Assembly (NCBI RefSeq): GCF_026646375.1
Contig: NZ_JAIPPU010000015.1
Location: 1-64,000, forward strand
DNA length: 64,000 nt
Source of the DNA: Acetobacterium wieringae
GTDB lineage: Bacteria > Bacillota > Clostridia > Eubacteriales > Eubacteriaceae
Reading direction: 5' to 3'
Made by a program: the position numbers and the translations under genes. The notes under the pieces were generated by a model. It was not told the DNA's origin. It saw only the letters and a list, made by a program, of their open reading frames with translations, and did no database searches. Of the stretch, positions 10,354-18,148 are shown one piece after another (positions within the stretch are counted from its first letter, which is position 1; each line of letters begins with the position of its first letter).

Positions 10354-10386
10354 ATTATAGTTATTCAGTTTGAACCGAATTTGAAC
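10354..10386 (-). promoter_or_regulatory. SARP-type promoter of the ABC exporter operon
   Basis: Minus strand: GTTCAAA (10380-10386), TTCG, GTTCAAA (10369-10375), nine bases, then TATAAT (10354-10359). Repeats, linker and spacing are identical to the site at 226-258, while the nine spacer bases differ, so the conserved part is the repeat array itself. A -35 hexamer is not obvious, as expected for an activator-dependent promoter. The rest of 10387-10581 shows only an AT-rich leader for the plus-strand gene. Confidence 0.65.
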
Positions 10387-10581
10387 AAAAACTGCGGTCA
10401 CTGCTACCAAAAAGACTAAAAATCCGATCCATTCGCTTTTTTCCCGAATTCCCCCCCCTTGTGGCAAACCCATTTTGTTATATAAAGCATTAATTTTGTT
10501 TATCTGAAGAAAATTATATTATTCAAGACCAGATGGCGTTATAATATTTTACAATAATTTGTTTCATAAGGAGGTGTCCCC

Positions 10582-11595
10582 ATGAGCAAAGTAAAAGAAA
10601 CACGTCTTCCCTACCTGAACAACACCTCGATTATTCTGATCACAGTGGCAATCAATCTTGTCATCTTTTTGGTAACCGGCTGGGGCCGTTCATTCGACTT
10701 GACCTTCATTCTCATCGATGGTGCCATCTGCGGTATTGTGACTGCTCTACTTGATGTCTTTTGGGTTCATCACTATGTTGACCTCGCAAAAAAAAATCGG
10801 GCCCTGCCAACCAACCTGCCAGTCAGCCGGTTTATGATGCAGTTGCCCAAGAATACTTACCTCTTTGCCCTATTGTGCGCTCTTTTAGGGGGACTTCTGA
10901 CACCCTTGTTTAACAGTATCATCTTCAACTACTATGCGTTTGACGTGCTTTTCTTTGCTCAGATGCTTGTCTTAAAATTGATTTATTCCTACTTTCTCAG
11001 TGCCAAAATAGTGGAAGTGGCAATCTTACGCTTTGTTCAGCCGGATCTAACCGATCAGATCGTCAATCGGGAGGAAATCACGGTAACACCTTACAGACAC
11101 TCGGCACCGCGCGTTACGTATTTTCAACAATTATTCAATAATTGGATGACCGACTTCGGCTTAAATATGTTTCGCGGGCTGATTATCGGCACCACCATTG
11201 TTACCAGTAATAATTATGTCCTGATCGCACCTACCCTGCTACGCAGTGTGGATACCACCGGTTTTATCTCCGGAATCATTGTTACCTTCATGACCGTGCC
11301 TTCCATATCTAAGGAAATTATTTATTCCATTGACTCCGGAAAGACCAAACCGCTGAAAGAAGTAAATCCCTATGTCGCCTGGCTACCCAAAAACCGCTGG
11401 TTACTGACCTTCTTTCTTTGTCTGCCGATCATTGTTCTGACCACCGTCGTCTATTATGTGGTAATGAGCTTTTTCGGATTTGAATCCCTGAGTTTTTTTC
11501 AGTTTTTCTTTATCCGCATTGCTTACACAACCATGTTGGTGAAGGTGCTGGTTCCCCTGATTATTTTTCGCTACCGACAGCCCGATGCTGTTTAA
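10582..11595 (+). CDS. Polytopic membrane protein of unknown function
   Basis: A 337-residue hydrophobic protein with about seven or eight predicted membrane segments (for example residues 15-33, 40-62, 92-115, 125-150, 205-225 and 275-298) and a short soluble stretch around 165-195 containing an Asp/Glu-rich loop. I recognise no catalytic motif and cannot assign a family. The start has an ideal AAGGAGG seven bases upstream, and TATAAT lies near 10541. The gene is divergent from the ABC exporter and could be controlled from the same intergenic region, but the heptad repeats face the other way. Possibly an uncharacterised transporter. Confidence 0.8.
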   Translation: MSKVKETRLPYLNNTSIILITVAINLVIFLVTGWGRSFDLTFILIDGAICGIVTALLDVFWVHHYVDLAKKNRALPTNLPVSRFMMQLPKNTYLFALLCALLGGLLTPLFNSIIFNYYAFDVLFFAQMLVLKLIYSYFLSAKIVEVAILRFVQPDLTDQIVNREEITVTPYRHSAPRVTYFQQLFNNWMTDFGLNMFRGLIIGTTIVTSNNYVLIAPTLLRSVDTTGFISGIIVTFMTVPSISKEIIYSIDSGKTKPLKEVNPYVAWLPKNRWLLTFFLCLPIIVLTTVVYYVVMSFFGFESLSFFQFFFIRIAYTTMLVKVLVPLIIFRYRQPDAV

Positions 11596-11680
11596 GCTGG
11601 GCCAAAGCGGCACTCCAGAAATTTTTTATGCATGTAAGTATTTGTGTTTAGATGACACTTATCAGTTTTTTACGCAAATC

Positions 11681-11721
11681 AAAAAAGAATGCGCAAATAT
11701 TTAGTTGCTCACATTCTTTTT
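11681..11721. terminator. Bidirectional terminator between convergent genes
   Basis: AAAAAAGAATG and CATTCTTTTT form the arms, with T-runs on both strands. It separates the plus-strand membrane protein gene from the minus-strand DUF2798 gene. Confidence 0.7.
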
Positions 11722-11776
11722 GACTAACAGACGATCAACTGCCTTTTTAAATTCCTAGCTATAACGTTTTTTATTT

Positions 11777-12277
11777 TCAGACGCTTTCCGTATCCACTCG
11801 ACCGTCTGTAATCTGATGCCATCTTACCATTACCAGTCTGGCCAGAGGCTGAGCAATCAATGCTTCCACGGCAAATGAAATCGCAAAGTTGCGGGGCCAT
11901 TTATAAAAAAATAGGGTAATTGGCTCCATGCTCACCTGCCGATTACCAATTCAGGTGCCGATAATGGTCAGAAAGATTGACATCAAAAACACACTGCATA
12001 AAATATTCACCACCATATGAGCTGAAAAACTGTCATCTTTTGCAACAATTTTGCCTGTCAACCAGCTGGCCGGTTTGTAGGTGAGTAAAACCAATACAAT
12101 AACAGTTAACCAGATAAAAGGCATTATTTTGATCGCCTCCGCCCACACATCCATCCGAAAGCCAAGCTCAAAACAGGTAATTAGTGGGGCAATGATGTTC
12201 ACCGAGATGACTGAGATCACCGTCATAAACAAGGCAAATTCTTTTTTGCTCCGGGGCAGTTTCATGTAAAAATCCAT
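11777..12277 (-). pseudogene. DUF2798-like membrane protein interrupted by an in-frame TGA
   Basis: The reading frame encodes a DUF2798-type small membrane protein: KLPRSKKEF, a first helix pair, then FLTIIGT, a TGA codon at 11951-11953, and after it the same frame continues for 57 codons to the stop at 11777 with the family-like second repeat WPRNFAISFAVEALIAQPLARLVM. The part after the TGA is fully open and family-like, so this is one gene with a single stop rather than two. The TGA may be a nonsense mutation (TGG, CGA or GGA are one step away), a sequencing error or readthrough; no selenoprotein logic is known for this family. ATG 12277 has GAGGA eight bases upstream; an in-frame ATG at 12292 lacks a good site. 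Confidence 0.7.
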
Positions 12278-12406
12278 AATCCATTTCCTCATTTCTTAAT
12301 TTTTGAAATCCAGGCAAAAAAATAAGCGCAAGACCAAAGTTGATCTCACGCTGAACCATTATACGCGCTAAAATTTCAATATTTGTATTATAACTGAAAT
12401 GCAAAA

Positions 12407-12441
12407 CTTTTGTAAGGGAAATTTTATTTTTCTTACAAAAG
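12407..12441 (-). terminator. Inverted repeat, terminator or operator
   Basis: CTTTTGTAAG and CTTACAAAAG are perfect 10 bp arms, extended by GCAA/TTGC. It lies after the MerR stop at 12483. It also overlaps the TTACAA -35 of a TTACAA-17-TATAAT promoter for the DUF2798 gene, so an operator role is equally possible. Confidence 0.4.
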
Positions 12442-12482
12442 CTACTTGCAATCAGCAGAATACCTGTTAACAACAATCACCG

Positions 12483-12881
12483 TCAATGCTGGCGTTCTTT
12501 CCAGGCGTTGACCATGTCCATCGTAATCGGTTCACATTTCCGTTCGTAGGTATCCAGTTTATAGTTGATGACATCCAAACTTTCCTGAATTTCAGCCATT
12601 TTCTTCTCGAGATCGTTCTTGGCATCCAGCAGGATCTCTTTTCGGGCCGGTTTAGTGGCTTCGCCCTGCAGGGCCAGCTGAATATATTCGCGAATCGCCT
12701 CCAACGCCATGCCGCCACGTTTAAAACGCATCGCAAAATCAATCCAGTGCAGTGACATCTCATCATAATCCCTCATCCCAGAGGCATTTCTGGGGATTTC
12801 CGGGAACAAGCCAATCCGCTCGTAATACCGCAGATTATCGACCGAAATGCCGGTTCTTTCAGCGGCTTCTTTAATCGTCAT
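12483..12881 (-). CDS. MerR-family transcriptional regulator
   Basis: A 132-residue regulator with an N-terminal MerR winged helix (MTIKEAAERTGISVDNLRYY, RIGLF, RDYDE) and a coiled coil from about 75 to 115. A single cysteine near the C-terminus (RKCEP) could act in sensing, but there is no metal-binding loop. It is the last gene of an operon with the FMN reductase and tautomerase, about 48 bp downstream of the latter. MerR proteins activate promoters with a 19-20 bp spacer; the operon promoter at 13689-13719 has this layout, which suggests autoregulation. It is a distant relative of the MerR gene at 19682. Confidence 0.88.
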   Translation of the reverse strand: MTIKEAAERTGISVDNLRYYERIGLFPEIPRNASGMRDYDEMSLHWIDFAMRFKRGGMALEAIREYIQLALQGEATKPARKEILLDAKNDLEKKMAEIQESLDVINYKLDTYERKCEPITMDMVNAWKERQH

Positions 12882-12928
12882 TAGGTTGCCTCCTTTCGCC
12901 AGGCTTTTTTACAGTATACCTCCGTTTC

Positions 12929-13117
12929 CTAAGATTTTCTTTCAGATAAAAGTTCACCGCCAAATCCGATATTGTCCATTTCATTTTCCTTCAGTAAAAC
13001 GATGAAGGCCTGCTCCGGTACTTGCATCACTTTTGCTGCAGTATCAGTCAATTCCTTAACCAATTGTCTTTTTTGATCGGTGTTCAGCTTTCCGGCTTCT
13101 AATGTAATCACTGGCAT
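12929..13117 (-). CDS. 4-oxalocrotonate tautomerase family protein
   Basis: A 62-residue protein of the size of 4-oxalocrotonate tautomerase subunits, with the catalytic Pro1 after Met removal (MPVITLEAGKL) and the typical helix TDQKRQLVKELTD. Such enzymes are small homo-oligomers that interconvert enol and keto forms or act on related substrates. The start overlaps the end of the FMN reductase gene by 10 bp, so the two are translationally coupled. The actual substrate cannot be told from the sequence. Confidence 0.85.
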   Translation of the reverse strand: MPVITLEAGKLNTDQKRQLVKELTDTAAKVMQVPEQAFIVLLKENEMDNIGFGGELLSERKS

Positions 13118-13647
13118 AAGTTTTTTCCCATTTCAAAAGCCTGCTGAGGATAAGCGGTTTGTTCCAACACCTCTCGGGTCGGGCAGCCAGCTGCCCGTAA
13201 CTTTCCGGCATCTTCCCAATTCAGAAAGCGCAGCATCGATTCATACATTGTCTCCAGCCCTTCCATCGCCCAGTCATCAGCGATATACGATGCCACCAGG
13301 AGCATCGCTTTTTTACTGCCGGCGATTTTGGCATTGCTGGCGTGGAAGCGGTCAATAACTGCTTTAATCTGGGCTGACATTCCAAAATAGTAAAGCGGAG
13401 TCACAAAGACAATCAGCTCAGTTTCGATCAGTTGCTTACTCAAGTCATTCATCGTATCCTTATGAACGCATTCCCCATCATGGCTGGCGCAATACTCACA
13501 GGCCAAGCAGGGTTTAACATTTTCGAAAGCGGTGTCAAAACGCAATACCTCATGCCCAGTTTCTTTGGCTCCGGCAATAAATTTTTCAGCTAATAAGGCG
13601 GTTGTTCCTTTTTTATGGGGACTTCCTGTAATCACGGTTAATTTCAT
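13108..13647 (-). CDS. NADPH-dependent FMN reductase / iron-sulfur flavoprotein-like
   Basis: A 179-residue flavodoxin-fold protein: phosphate loop TGSPHKKGTT near the N-terminus, a cysteine cluster PCLACEYCASHDGEC at about 48-62, and the flavin contact PLYYFGMSAQIKAVIDR. The cysteine spacing recalls iron-sulfur flavoproteins, though it may only be redox-active. It heads the operon with the tautomerase and MerR genes. Of two adjacent ATG codons I use the second (13647), which is better spaced from AGGAG. The promoter at 13689-13719 is MerR-like, fitting stress-inducible expression. Confidence 0.87.
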   Translation of the reverse strand: MKLTVITGSPHKKGTTALLAEKFIAGAKETGHEVLRFDTAFENVKPCLACEYCASHDGECVHKDTMNDLSKQLIETELIVFVTPLYYFGMSAQIKAVIDRFHASNAKIAGSKKAMLLVASYIADDWAMEGLETMYESMLRFLNWEDAGKLRAAGCPTREVLEQTAYPQQAFEMGKNLCQ

Positions 13648-13688
13648 CATTTTTCTCCTGTTTGTTATAATATTTAATCTCTGCCTTC

Positions 13689-13719
13689 ACTATAAACCCT
13701 TAACTCAACTTCAGGTCAA
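13689..13719 (-). promoter_or_regulatory. MerR/SoxR-like promoter of the FMN reductase operon
   Basis: -35 TTGACC (13714-13719), a 19 bp spacer and -10 TATAGT (13689-13694). The spacer begins with a dyad resembling a SoxR box (CCTGAAGTTGAGTTAAGG against the SoxR-type CCT.AAGTT....TT.AGG). The overlong spacer is the hallmark of MerR-activated promoters. It differs from the three-member family at 16465, 19576 and 20134. Confidence 0.6.
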
Positions 13720-13744
13720 GACAATTTTTAACTTTTTTTATCAT

Positions 13745-13791
13745 TAAAAAAGACCATCAATCCGGGAATTTAATCCCCAATTGATGGTCTT
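13745..13791 (-). terminator. Terminator after the cupin gene
   Basis: AAGACCATCAA and TTGATGGTCTT are perfect arms followed by TTTTTT on the minus strand. It ends the aldo/keto reductase-CMD-cupin operon immediately after the stop at 13796. Confidence 0.85.
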
Positions 13792-13795
13792 ATTT

Positions 13796-14212
13796 TCACT
13801 TCATTTTCAGTTTGTTATACGCTTCATCCAATACCGGCTCCAGCCATTCATTACTGGCCCCTTCTTTGGGAACCGCCAATGAAAGATGGGCAAACGCTTC
13901 ATCTTTTACCGCTCCATGCCAGTGCTTGAGACCAGGGGCGATGTAGACCACGTCTCCGCTTTTTAGAAGCCGTGCTTCCTGCCCCTCTTCCTGATACCAG
14001 CCATGGCCGCCGACACAAATCAGTATCTGCCCGCCTACATGGTGGATGTGCCAGTTGTTGCGACATCCCGGTTCAAAGGTGACATTATAAATCCCCACCT
14101 CTTTGTCATTTAGGAGGCTTAAATAACTCTTACCAATAAAATAGGGGGCAAAAGCCAGGTTTTCCTCACCTAATGCAAAATCCGATACTTTTTCGAGTTC
14201 TTTTTTTTCCAT
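13796..14212 (-). CDS. Cupin-domain protein
   Basis: A 138-residue single-cupin protein. Motif 1 residues (NNWHIHHVGGQ) and motif 2 (GDVVYIAPGLKHWHG) provide His ligands for a metal. Small cupins of this type, often next to carboxymuconolactone decarboxylase-like genes, act as isomerases or oxygen-independent lyases or as sensors. It follows the CMD gene by 14 bp as the last gene of a three-gene operon. The N-terminal KKELEKVSDF is echoed in a remnant at 18149-18196. Confidence 0.88.
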   Translation of the reverse strand: MEKKELEKVSDFALGEENLAFAPYFIGKSYLSLLNDKEVGIYNVTFEPGCRNNWHIHHVGGQILICVGGHGWYQEEGQEARLLKSGDVVYIAPGLKHWHGAVKDEAFAHLSLAVPKEGASNEWLEPVLDEAYNKLKMK

Positions 14213-14226
14213 ATTGATGCTCCTTA

Positions 14227-14562
14227 TTATTCTGCCAATGGCATTGTTTCATAGACTTCTTTGGCCAAGGCAAAGGTCGCCCAGGCGTTAGGCCAGCCGA
14301 CATAAAAAGCCAGATGGGTAATCATCTCGGCAATTTCCTCAGCGGTCACCCCATGGTTTTTGGCATTACTGATATGATATTTCAGAGAATTGTCAAAAAT
14401 CCCTTTAGTCATCAGGGCGGTCACCGTAATCATGCTGCGATCTCGTGCCGACAACTTGTCTTCCCGTGACCAAACTTCTCCAAAGAGGACATCATCATTG
14501 AGTTCGGCAAATTTCGGCGCAAACTCGCCAAGGGCATCCCGCCCAGCTGTCTGTTTTTTCAT
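14227..14562 (-). CDS. Carboxymuconolactone decarboxylase family protein
   Basis: A 111-residue AhpD/CMD-fold protein with the helix-rich core LSARDRSMITVTALMTKGIFDNSLKYH. The AhpD-type CxxC pair is absent, so a peroxidase-reductase role is unlikely; a decarboxylase or undefined redox role is more plausible. ATG 14562 is chosen because AGGAAG lies just upstream; starting further up would overlap the aldo/keto reductase. Middle gene of a three-gene operon, 34 bp after the reductase. Confidence 0.85.
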   Translation of the reverse strand: MKKQTAGRDALGEFAPKFAELNDDVLFGEVWSREDKLSARDRSMITVTALMTKGIFDNSLKYHISNAKNHGVTAEEIAEMITHLAFYVGWPNAWATFALAKEVYETMPLAE

Positions 14563-14596
14563 TTTCTTCCTCTTTCTTTTATCAAAACCACAATTA

Positions 14597-15739
14597 TCAA
14601 CCCCAGGCTGGCCCTTCATCGAGCATTTTCTGGAAATCCTTCAGGGCTGCCGGAATATCGATATTCTGAGGGCAGACCCGCTTACACTTACCGCATTCAA
14701 TACAGGCACTTGGGCGCTTTTCTTCCGGCATTCCGGCAATGGCCATCGGGGCAATGAATCCCGGCTGAAATTTATGATCATTGTAATGATGCAAAAGGGT
14801 CGGGATATCCAGTTCTTTCGGACATTCCGAACAGCAGTATTTACAGGCCGTACAGGGGAGCATCGTCAGCATACTGTCGCGGATTTCTTCAACCACGGCG
14901 ATTTCTTTTTCAGTCAAGGGTTTTGAGTCTTCAAACGTTTTAAGATTATCCCTTACTTGCTCAATGTTTGACATCCCCGAAAGAATCATCTTGATGCCGG
15001 AAAGTCCCTGTAGAAAGCGAAATGCCCAAGCAGCCGTGCTTTCATCCGGTCGCAATTCACGCAGCTTGCTGGTGTTTTCTTCGGAAAAACTGGCCAGTGC
15101 GCCACCCCGCACAGGTTCCATCACCCAGATCGGAATGTTTTTTTCGACCAGCATTTCATAAATTTCATTGGCCTTCTGTAATTTCCAGTCCAGATAATTG
15201 AGCTGAATCTGACAGAATTCCATGTGTTCACCGTAGCGCTCAAGAAATCGCTCAATGGTTGGTTTGAGTCCGTGGGTTGAGAAACCCAAATGTTTAATGC
15301 GGCCATTTTTCTTCTGTTCAATCAGATACTCGACAATGCTCCAGCGCTCATCAAAATACACCTCGATGTTTCGTTCGTAAACATTGTGGATCAGATAGAA
15401 ATCAAAATAGTCAACCCCACATTTCTCCAATTGTTCTTCAAACTGAGCTTTGGCATCCCAGCTTTCCCGAACCTCATAGCCGGGAAATTTGCTGGCCAGG
15501 TAAAAACTGTCCCGAGGATAATTTTTAAGAATCTTTCCCAATGAGGTTTCGGATGCTCCACCATGATAACCATAAGCAGTATCAAAATAGTTCACCCCGT
15601 TTTTGATGGCCAGATCAACCATCTTCGCCGCCTTTTCCTCATCAACTGGGGCAAAAAAGCCTTCTCCAATGGTTGGCAATCGCATTCCCCCAAACCCCAG
15701 AGCCGATAGTTTTTTGTCTTTAAAATCCTGATAAATCAT
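14597..15739 (-). CDS. Aldo/keto reductase with C-terminal 4Fe-4S ferredoxin domain
   Basis: A 380-residue enzyme: an AKR barrel (residues 1-280) with DTAYGYHGG (Asp and Tyr), the Lys in YLASKFP and the His in YLIHN of the AKR tetrad, then two cysteine clusters, CTACKYCCSECP about 298-309 and CIECGKCKRVCP about 349-360. The clusters suggest electron transfer between NAD(P)H chemistry and an iron-sulfur path. It heads the operon with CMD and cupin genes. The promoter region has a TGTCAA-N10-TTGACA dyad. It is paralogous to the gene at 20228 and to the remnant at 16360. Confidence 0.92.
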   Translation of the reverse strand: MIYQDFKDKKLSALGFGGMRLPTIGEGFFAPVDEEKAAKMVDLAIKNGVNYFDTAYGYHGGASETSLGKILKNYPRDSFYLASKFPGYEVRESWDAKAQFEEQLEKCGVDYFDFYLIHNVYERNIEVYFDERWSIVEYLIEQKKNGRIKHLGFSTHGLKPTIERFLERYGEHMEFCQIQLNYLDWKLQKANEIYEMLVEKNIPIWVMEPVRGGALASFSEENTSKLRELRPDESTAAWAFRFLQGLSGIKMILSGMSNIEQVRDNLKTFEDSKPLTEKEIAVVEEIRDSMLTMLPCTACKYCCSECPKELDIPTLLHHYNDHKFQPGFIAPMAIAGMPEEKRPSACIECGKCKRVCPQNIDIPAALKDFQKMLDEGPAWG

Positions 15740-15804
15740 TGATTCCTCCTCTTAAAATTTTCATTGTTAATCAGTTCAAATTCGGTATCACATGCCGATA
15801 AAAC

Positions 15805-15826
15805 TGTCAATCGACTTAACTTGACA
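15805..15826. promoter_or_regulatory. Dyad upstream of the aldo/keto reductase operon
   Basis: TGTCAA and TTGACA face each other across 10 bp, 66 bp before the start codon at 15739. One arm could be the -35 of the minus-strand operon. No convincing -10 follows at normal spacing. Confidence 0.3.
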
Positions 15827-15858
15827 AACTTTTTATATTAGTAGTAAATCTTGTCTCG

Positions 15859-16341
15859 TTACAAGGAAAGACGATTTTCCCATACAACTAACTCAGCCTT
15901 TGACATGTGCTTATTCAGCAAGCCGCCTTCTTTAATGCCCGCGGTATTTGATACACTGCCTTTGAGATTCGCAACAGTCTTACCAAAACCACTCCCACCT
16001 GAGGTAGCAAAAAACACAATGGTTTTACCTGAAAAATCATAGGCTTCCAGAAAGGCATTGATAATCGTTGGTGCGAGATACCACCAGATCGGAAAGCCAA
16101 TGAAAATAACGTCATACTTTTCGACGTCAGCATTTTTGTCAGCAAGCTCTGGTCGTGAGGTTGGATCGTTCATCTCAAGGGTACTGCGACTCTTTTTGTC
16201 ATTCCAGTTTAAATCAGCTGGCGTATATAAAACCGCCGGTTTGATTTGATAAAGATCGGCTTCAACAGCCTCTACCAGATTTTTGGCAACCTGTGCGGTT
16301 ACACCGCTAGCCGAAAAATAAGCCACTAATTTTTTACTCAT
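15859..16341 (-). CDS. Flavodoxin
   Basis: A 160-residue flavodoxin-like protein. The phosphate loop SASGVTAQVAKN binds FMN, and IGFPIWWYLAPTIINAFLEAYD and FATSGGSGFGKTV match the long flavodoxins of Clostridia. It probably carries electrons in the cytosol. AGGAGG-like sequence precedes ATG 16341. It lies 18 bp after an aldo/keto reductase remnant and about 120 bp after a MerR-type promoter, so it was probably the second gene of an AKR-flavodoxin operon and is now its only intact member. A second flavodoxin lies at 43536. Confidence 0.88.
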   Translation of the reverse strand: MSKKLVAYFSASGVTAQVAKNLVEAVEADLYQIKPAVLYTPADLNWNDKKSRSTLEMNDPTSRPELADKNADVEKYDVIFIGFPIWWYLAPTIINAFLEAYDFSGKTIVFFATSGGSGFGKTVANLKGSVSNTAGIKEGGLLNKHMSKAELVVWENRLSL

Positions 16342-16359
16342 TTTAATTCCTCCAAAATT

Positions 16360-16459
16360 TTACGCCAATGCTTCGGCGACTTTCTCCAGTTCTTTAATAA
16401 TCTCAATGTGCTGCGGGCAAACCTTTTCGCATTCGCCACATTTGATTTTTTTATTGGTA
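16360..16459 (-). pseudogene. C-terminal remnant of an Fe-S aldo/keto reductase
   Basis: The minus strand encodes KCGECEKVCPQHIEIIKEL and then VAEALA and a stop, clearly the last 4Fe-4S cluster and tail of an aldo/keto reductase like that at 20228 (ECGKCEEHCPQNIAIIQELK). No start codon exists, and an in-frame stop lies a few codons upstream. About 350 upstream codons are gone, so the promoter now abuts the remnant. An internal deletion is the simplest explanation. Confidence 0.8.
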
Positions 16460-16464
16460 TCTTA

Positions 16465-16495
16465 ACCATAGCACTTGAAGTCCACTCCAAGTCAA
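16465..16495 (-). promoter_or_regulatory. MerR-type promoter, family member 1
   Basis: -35 TTGACT (16490-16495), 19 bp spacer, -10 TATGGT (16465-16470). The spacer holds the dyad TTGGAGTggACTTCAA. It is almost identical to the promoters at 19576-19606 and 20134-20164. It now drives the aldo/keto reductase remnant and the flavodoxin gene. Confidence 0.75.
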
Positions 16496-16507
16496 GTGCA
16501 ACACCTT

Positions 16508-16541
16508 GTTTCTTAAAAATATTTTTTATTTTTTAAGAAAC
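16508..16541. repeat. Inverted repeat
   Basis: GTTTCTTAAAAA and TTTTTAAGAAAC are perfect 12 bp arms around an AT-only loop. It sits between a terminator and a promoter and could be a second terminator; the pairing is weak because of the AT content. Confidence 0.45.
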
Positions 16542-16584
16542 AAAAACCATCGCAACGCTTTATGGTTAAGCTTCACGATGGTTT
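16542..16584 (-). terminator. Terminator after the AlbA_2 regulator gene
   Basis: AACCATCG and CGATGGTT arms, followed by TTTGTTTCTT on the minus strand, 20 bp after the stop at 16607. Confidence 0.7.
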
Positions 16585-16606
16585 GACTGTTTCGTCGCTT
16601 CAGTTT

Positions 16607-17935
16607 TTAATTGAATGCTCTCAGTTTATAGGCCGTTGACCGGCCACTGCCTACTTGAATCAAAAGATGGTACGCCTTTAACTGATTCAGAATTTCATTT
16701 GTCTGAGATTTTCGCAAATCCAGTTCCTGTTCAATTTCACGTCGTGTCATAATGTCATTCTTTTTAAGTAATTGAACAATCTTCTGCTCATTGAGCGTTA
16801 ATTGATCCATGTATTTATTTTTAAGCAAATCGCCCTGACTCTTCTTATCAACGTTGGGAAGCATCACCGAAATTGAATTTTCATAAATTCGGAAAACCGG
16901 CTCGACGGGATAATTTTGATAATACTCCTTGATCCGTCGGATTCCTGTTGCCAATTTTTCGATGATATGCAATCTTAAAAAGATATCGGCAATAATTCGG
17001 TTTCTTGGAACGGAAATCCTCCCGGAAAGATATTCTTCCTCGTTGATGCCAATGGGCAAACCTCCCGGAGATATAATTTCGATACGATCCGCAAATATTT
17101 CAATTCTCGATTCAGTATTTTTTGAATAATCCCGGTGTACAATAAGATTTGCCAGCGCTTCACGATAAGCGACTAGAGGAACCGCAGCCCGTGTTTCCCG
17201 ATAAGCACCTTCAATAATCTCAGACTGATTGATGTGCTTGTGGTAAAAGTCAATACCTTCATCAAAATGTTGCAGAATGGATTGATTGGTAAGCGTTTGT
17301 CGATCCTTTATTTCTGAGACCCCTGTTCCGTTATATGCAATCAGTTGGAGTGTTGAATATTTAATCGGATTGTTATCAGATAAAAGCGCTGCTGCATTAT
17401 TATATTGATCTTTTACCTTCAGTTCCAATGTAATCAAAAGATCTTCTGTAATATTTCTTAAATTTAATCGTTTTTTCAGTTGTCTGTTTAAAACTGAAAA
17501 AGAAAGATCCTGATCTTGAGACTTCATCATTTCAAAAGTTAAATTTTTTCCATACAGAATCAACTCTTCAAAAGCACTCCGATCAACAGGCACACTGGAT
17601 GTATCAAGTCTTTTATAAGCTTTTTTATCATAAAGGTAGGGTGTGTTTTCGCCTTTATAAACACGAATCAAGATCACATCTTTCCCTTCATGTGTTTCGA
17701 CTGCTATTTCATAATAAGGCCTCGGGTCAATCGCATCATTGATTGTGTTTTCTAAATTAAGGCGCATCTGATCGGCATTTTTAACACCGACAAGTTGCCG
17801 ATTATCATCAATTCCGATCAGGATAATGCCGTCATGATAGTTTGCAAACGCACTGACTGTTTTTAACAGCGTTTTTGTATAGTCCGCTTTGAATTCAACA
17901 TATTTGTTTTCACCAGGTAAGATCAGAGCATTCAT
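16607..17935 (-). CDS. AlbA_2-domain ATP-binding transcriptional regulator
   Basis: A 442-residue protein. The N-terminal schlafen/AlbA_2 domain (ENKYVEFKADYTKTLLKTVSAFANYHDGIILIGIDD, positions 9-45) is followed by a GHKL-like ATPase segment (VAYREALANLIVHRDYS, EIFADRIEIISPGGLP, about 255-300) and a C-terminal winged helix (LTLNEQKIVQLLKKNDIMTRREIEQEL). This matches proteins often misannotated as RecG-like helicases; it has no helicase motifs. It is probably a nucleic-acid-binding regulator with unknown signal. It stands alone with its own terminator; the start is supported by a GAAAGGAG-like site. Confidence 0.85.
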   Translation of the reverse strand: MNALILPGENKYVEFKADYTKTLLKTVSAFANYHDGIILIGIDDNRQLVGVKNADQMRLNLENTINDAIDPRPYYEIAVETHEGKDVILIRVYKGENTPYLYDKKAYKRLDTSSVPVDRSAFEELILYGKNLTFEMMKSQDQDLSFSVLNRQLKKRLNLRNITEDLLITLELKVKDQYNNAAALLSDNNPIKYSTLQLIAYNGTGVSEIKDRQTLTNQSILQHFDEGIDFYHKHINQSEIIEGAYRETRAAVPLVAYREALANLIVHRDYSKNTESRIEIFADRIEIISPGGLPIGINEEEYLSGRISVPRNRIIADIFLRLHIIEKLATGIRRIKEYYQNYPVEPVFRIYENSISVMLPNVDKKSQGDLLKNKYMDQLTLNEQKIVQLLKKNDIMTRREIEQELDLRKSQTNEILNQLKAYHLLIQVGSGRSTAYKLRAFN

Positions 17936-18094
17936 TTTCTCTCCTTTCGCCCGGTTTTCCGGTCGATTTTTTTTCTTCCGATCCAGTTTATCACTTTCTC
18001 ACCAAACAAGCAATTCTATCCGAAGATTTTTGGGATTATTTATCGCAAACTCTGATTTCATACGCACATTTTCCCAAATAAATCGGTCGTAAAA

Positions 18095-18129
18095 AACGAA
18101 ATCGACCGATTTTAACGGTCGATTTCGTT
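18095..18129 (-). terminator. Terminator after the larB-larC region
   Basis: AACGAAATCGACCG and CGGTCGATTTCGTT are perfect 14 bp arms around a 7 base loop, followed by a run of six T on the minus strand. A partial copy (GGTCGATTT..TTTCTTCCG) recurs near 17960, so the element has a shortened relative. Confidence 0.7.
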
Positions 18130-18148
18130 TCTTCCGGTAAGTTATAAT

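Noticed and set aside
12168..12476. A 102-codon minus-strand open frame between merR and the DUF2798 gene
   Set aside because: It overlaps the DUF2798 coding region in another frame, crosses its promoter and has no family features.
15774..15786. GTTCAAATTCGGT, resembling the SARP-type repeat
   Set aside because: Only the first heptad and linker match; the second heptad is GTATCAC and no -10 follows at the right distance.
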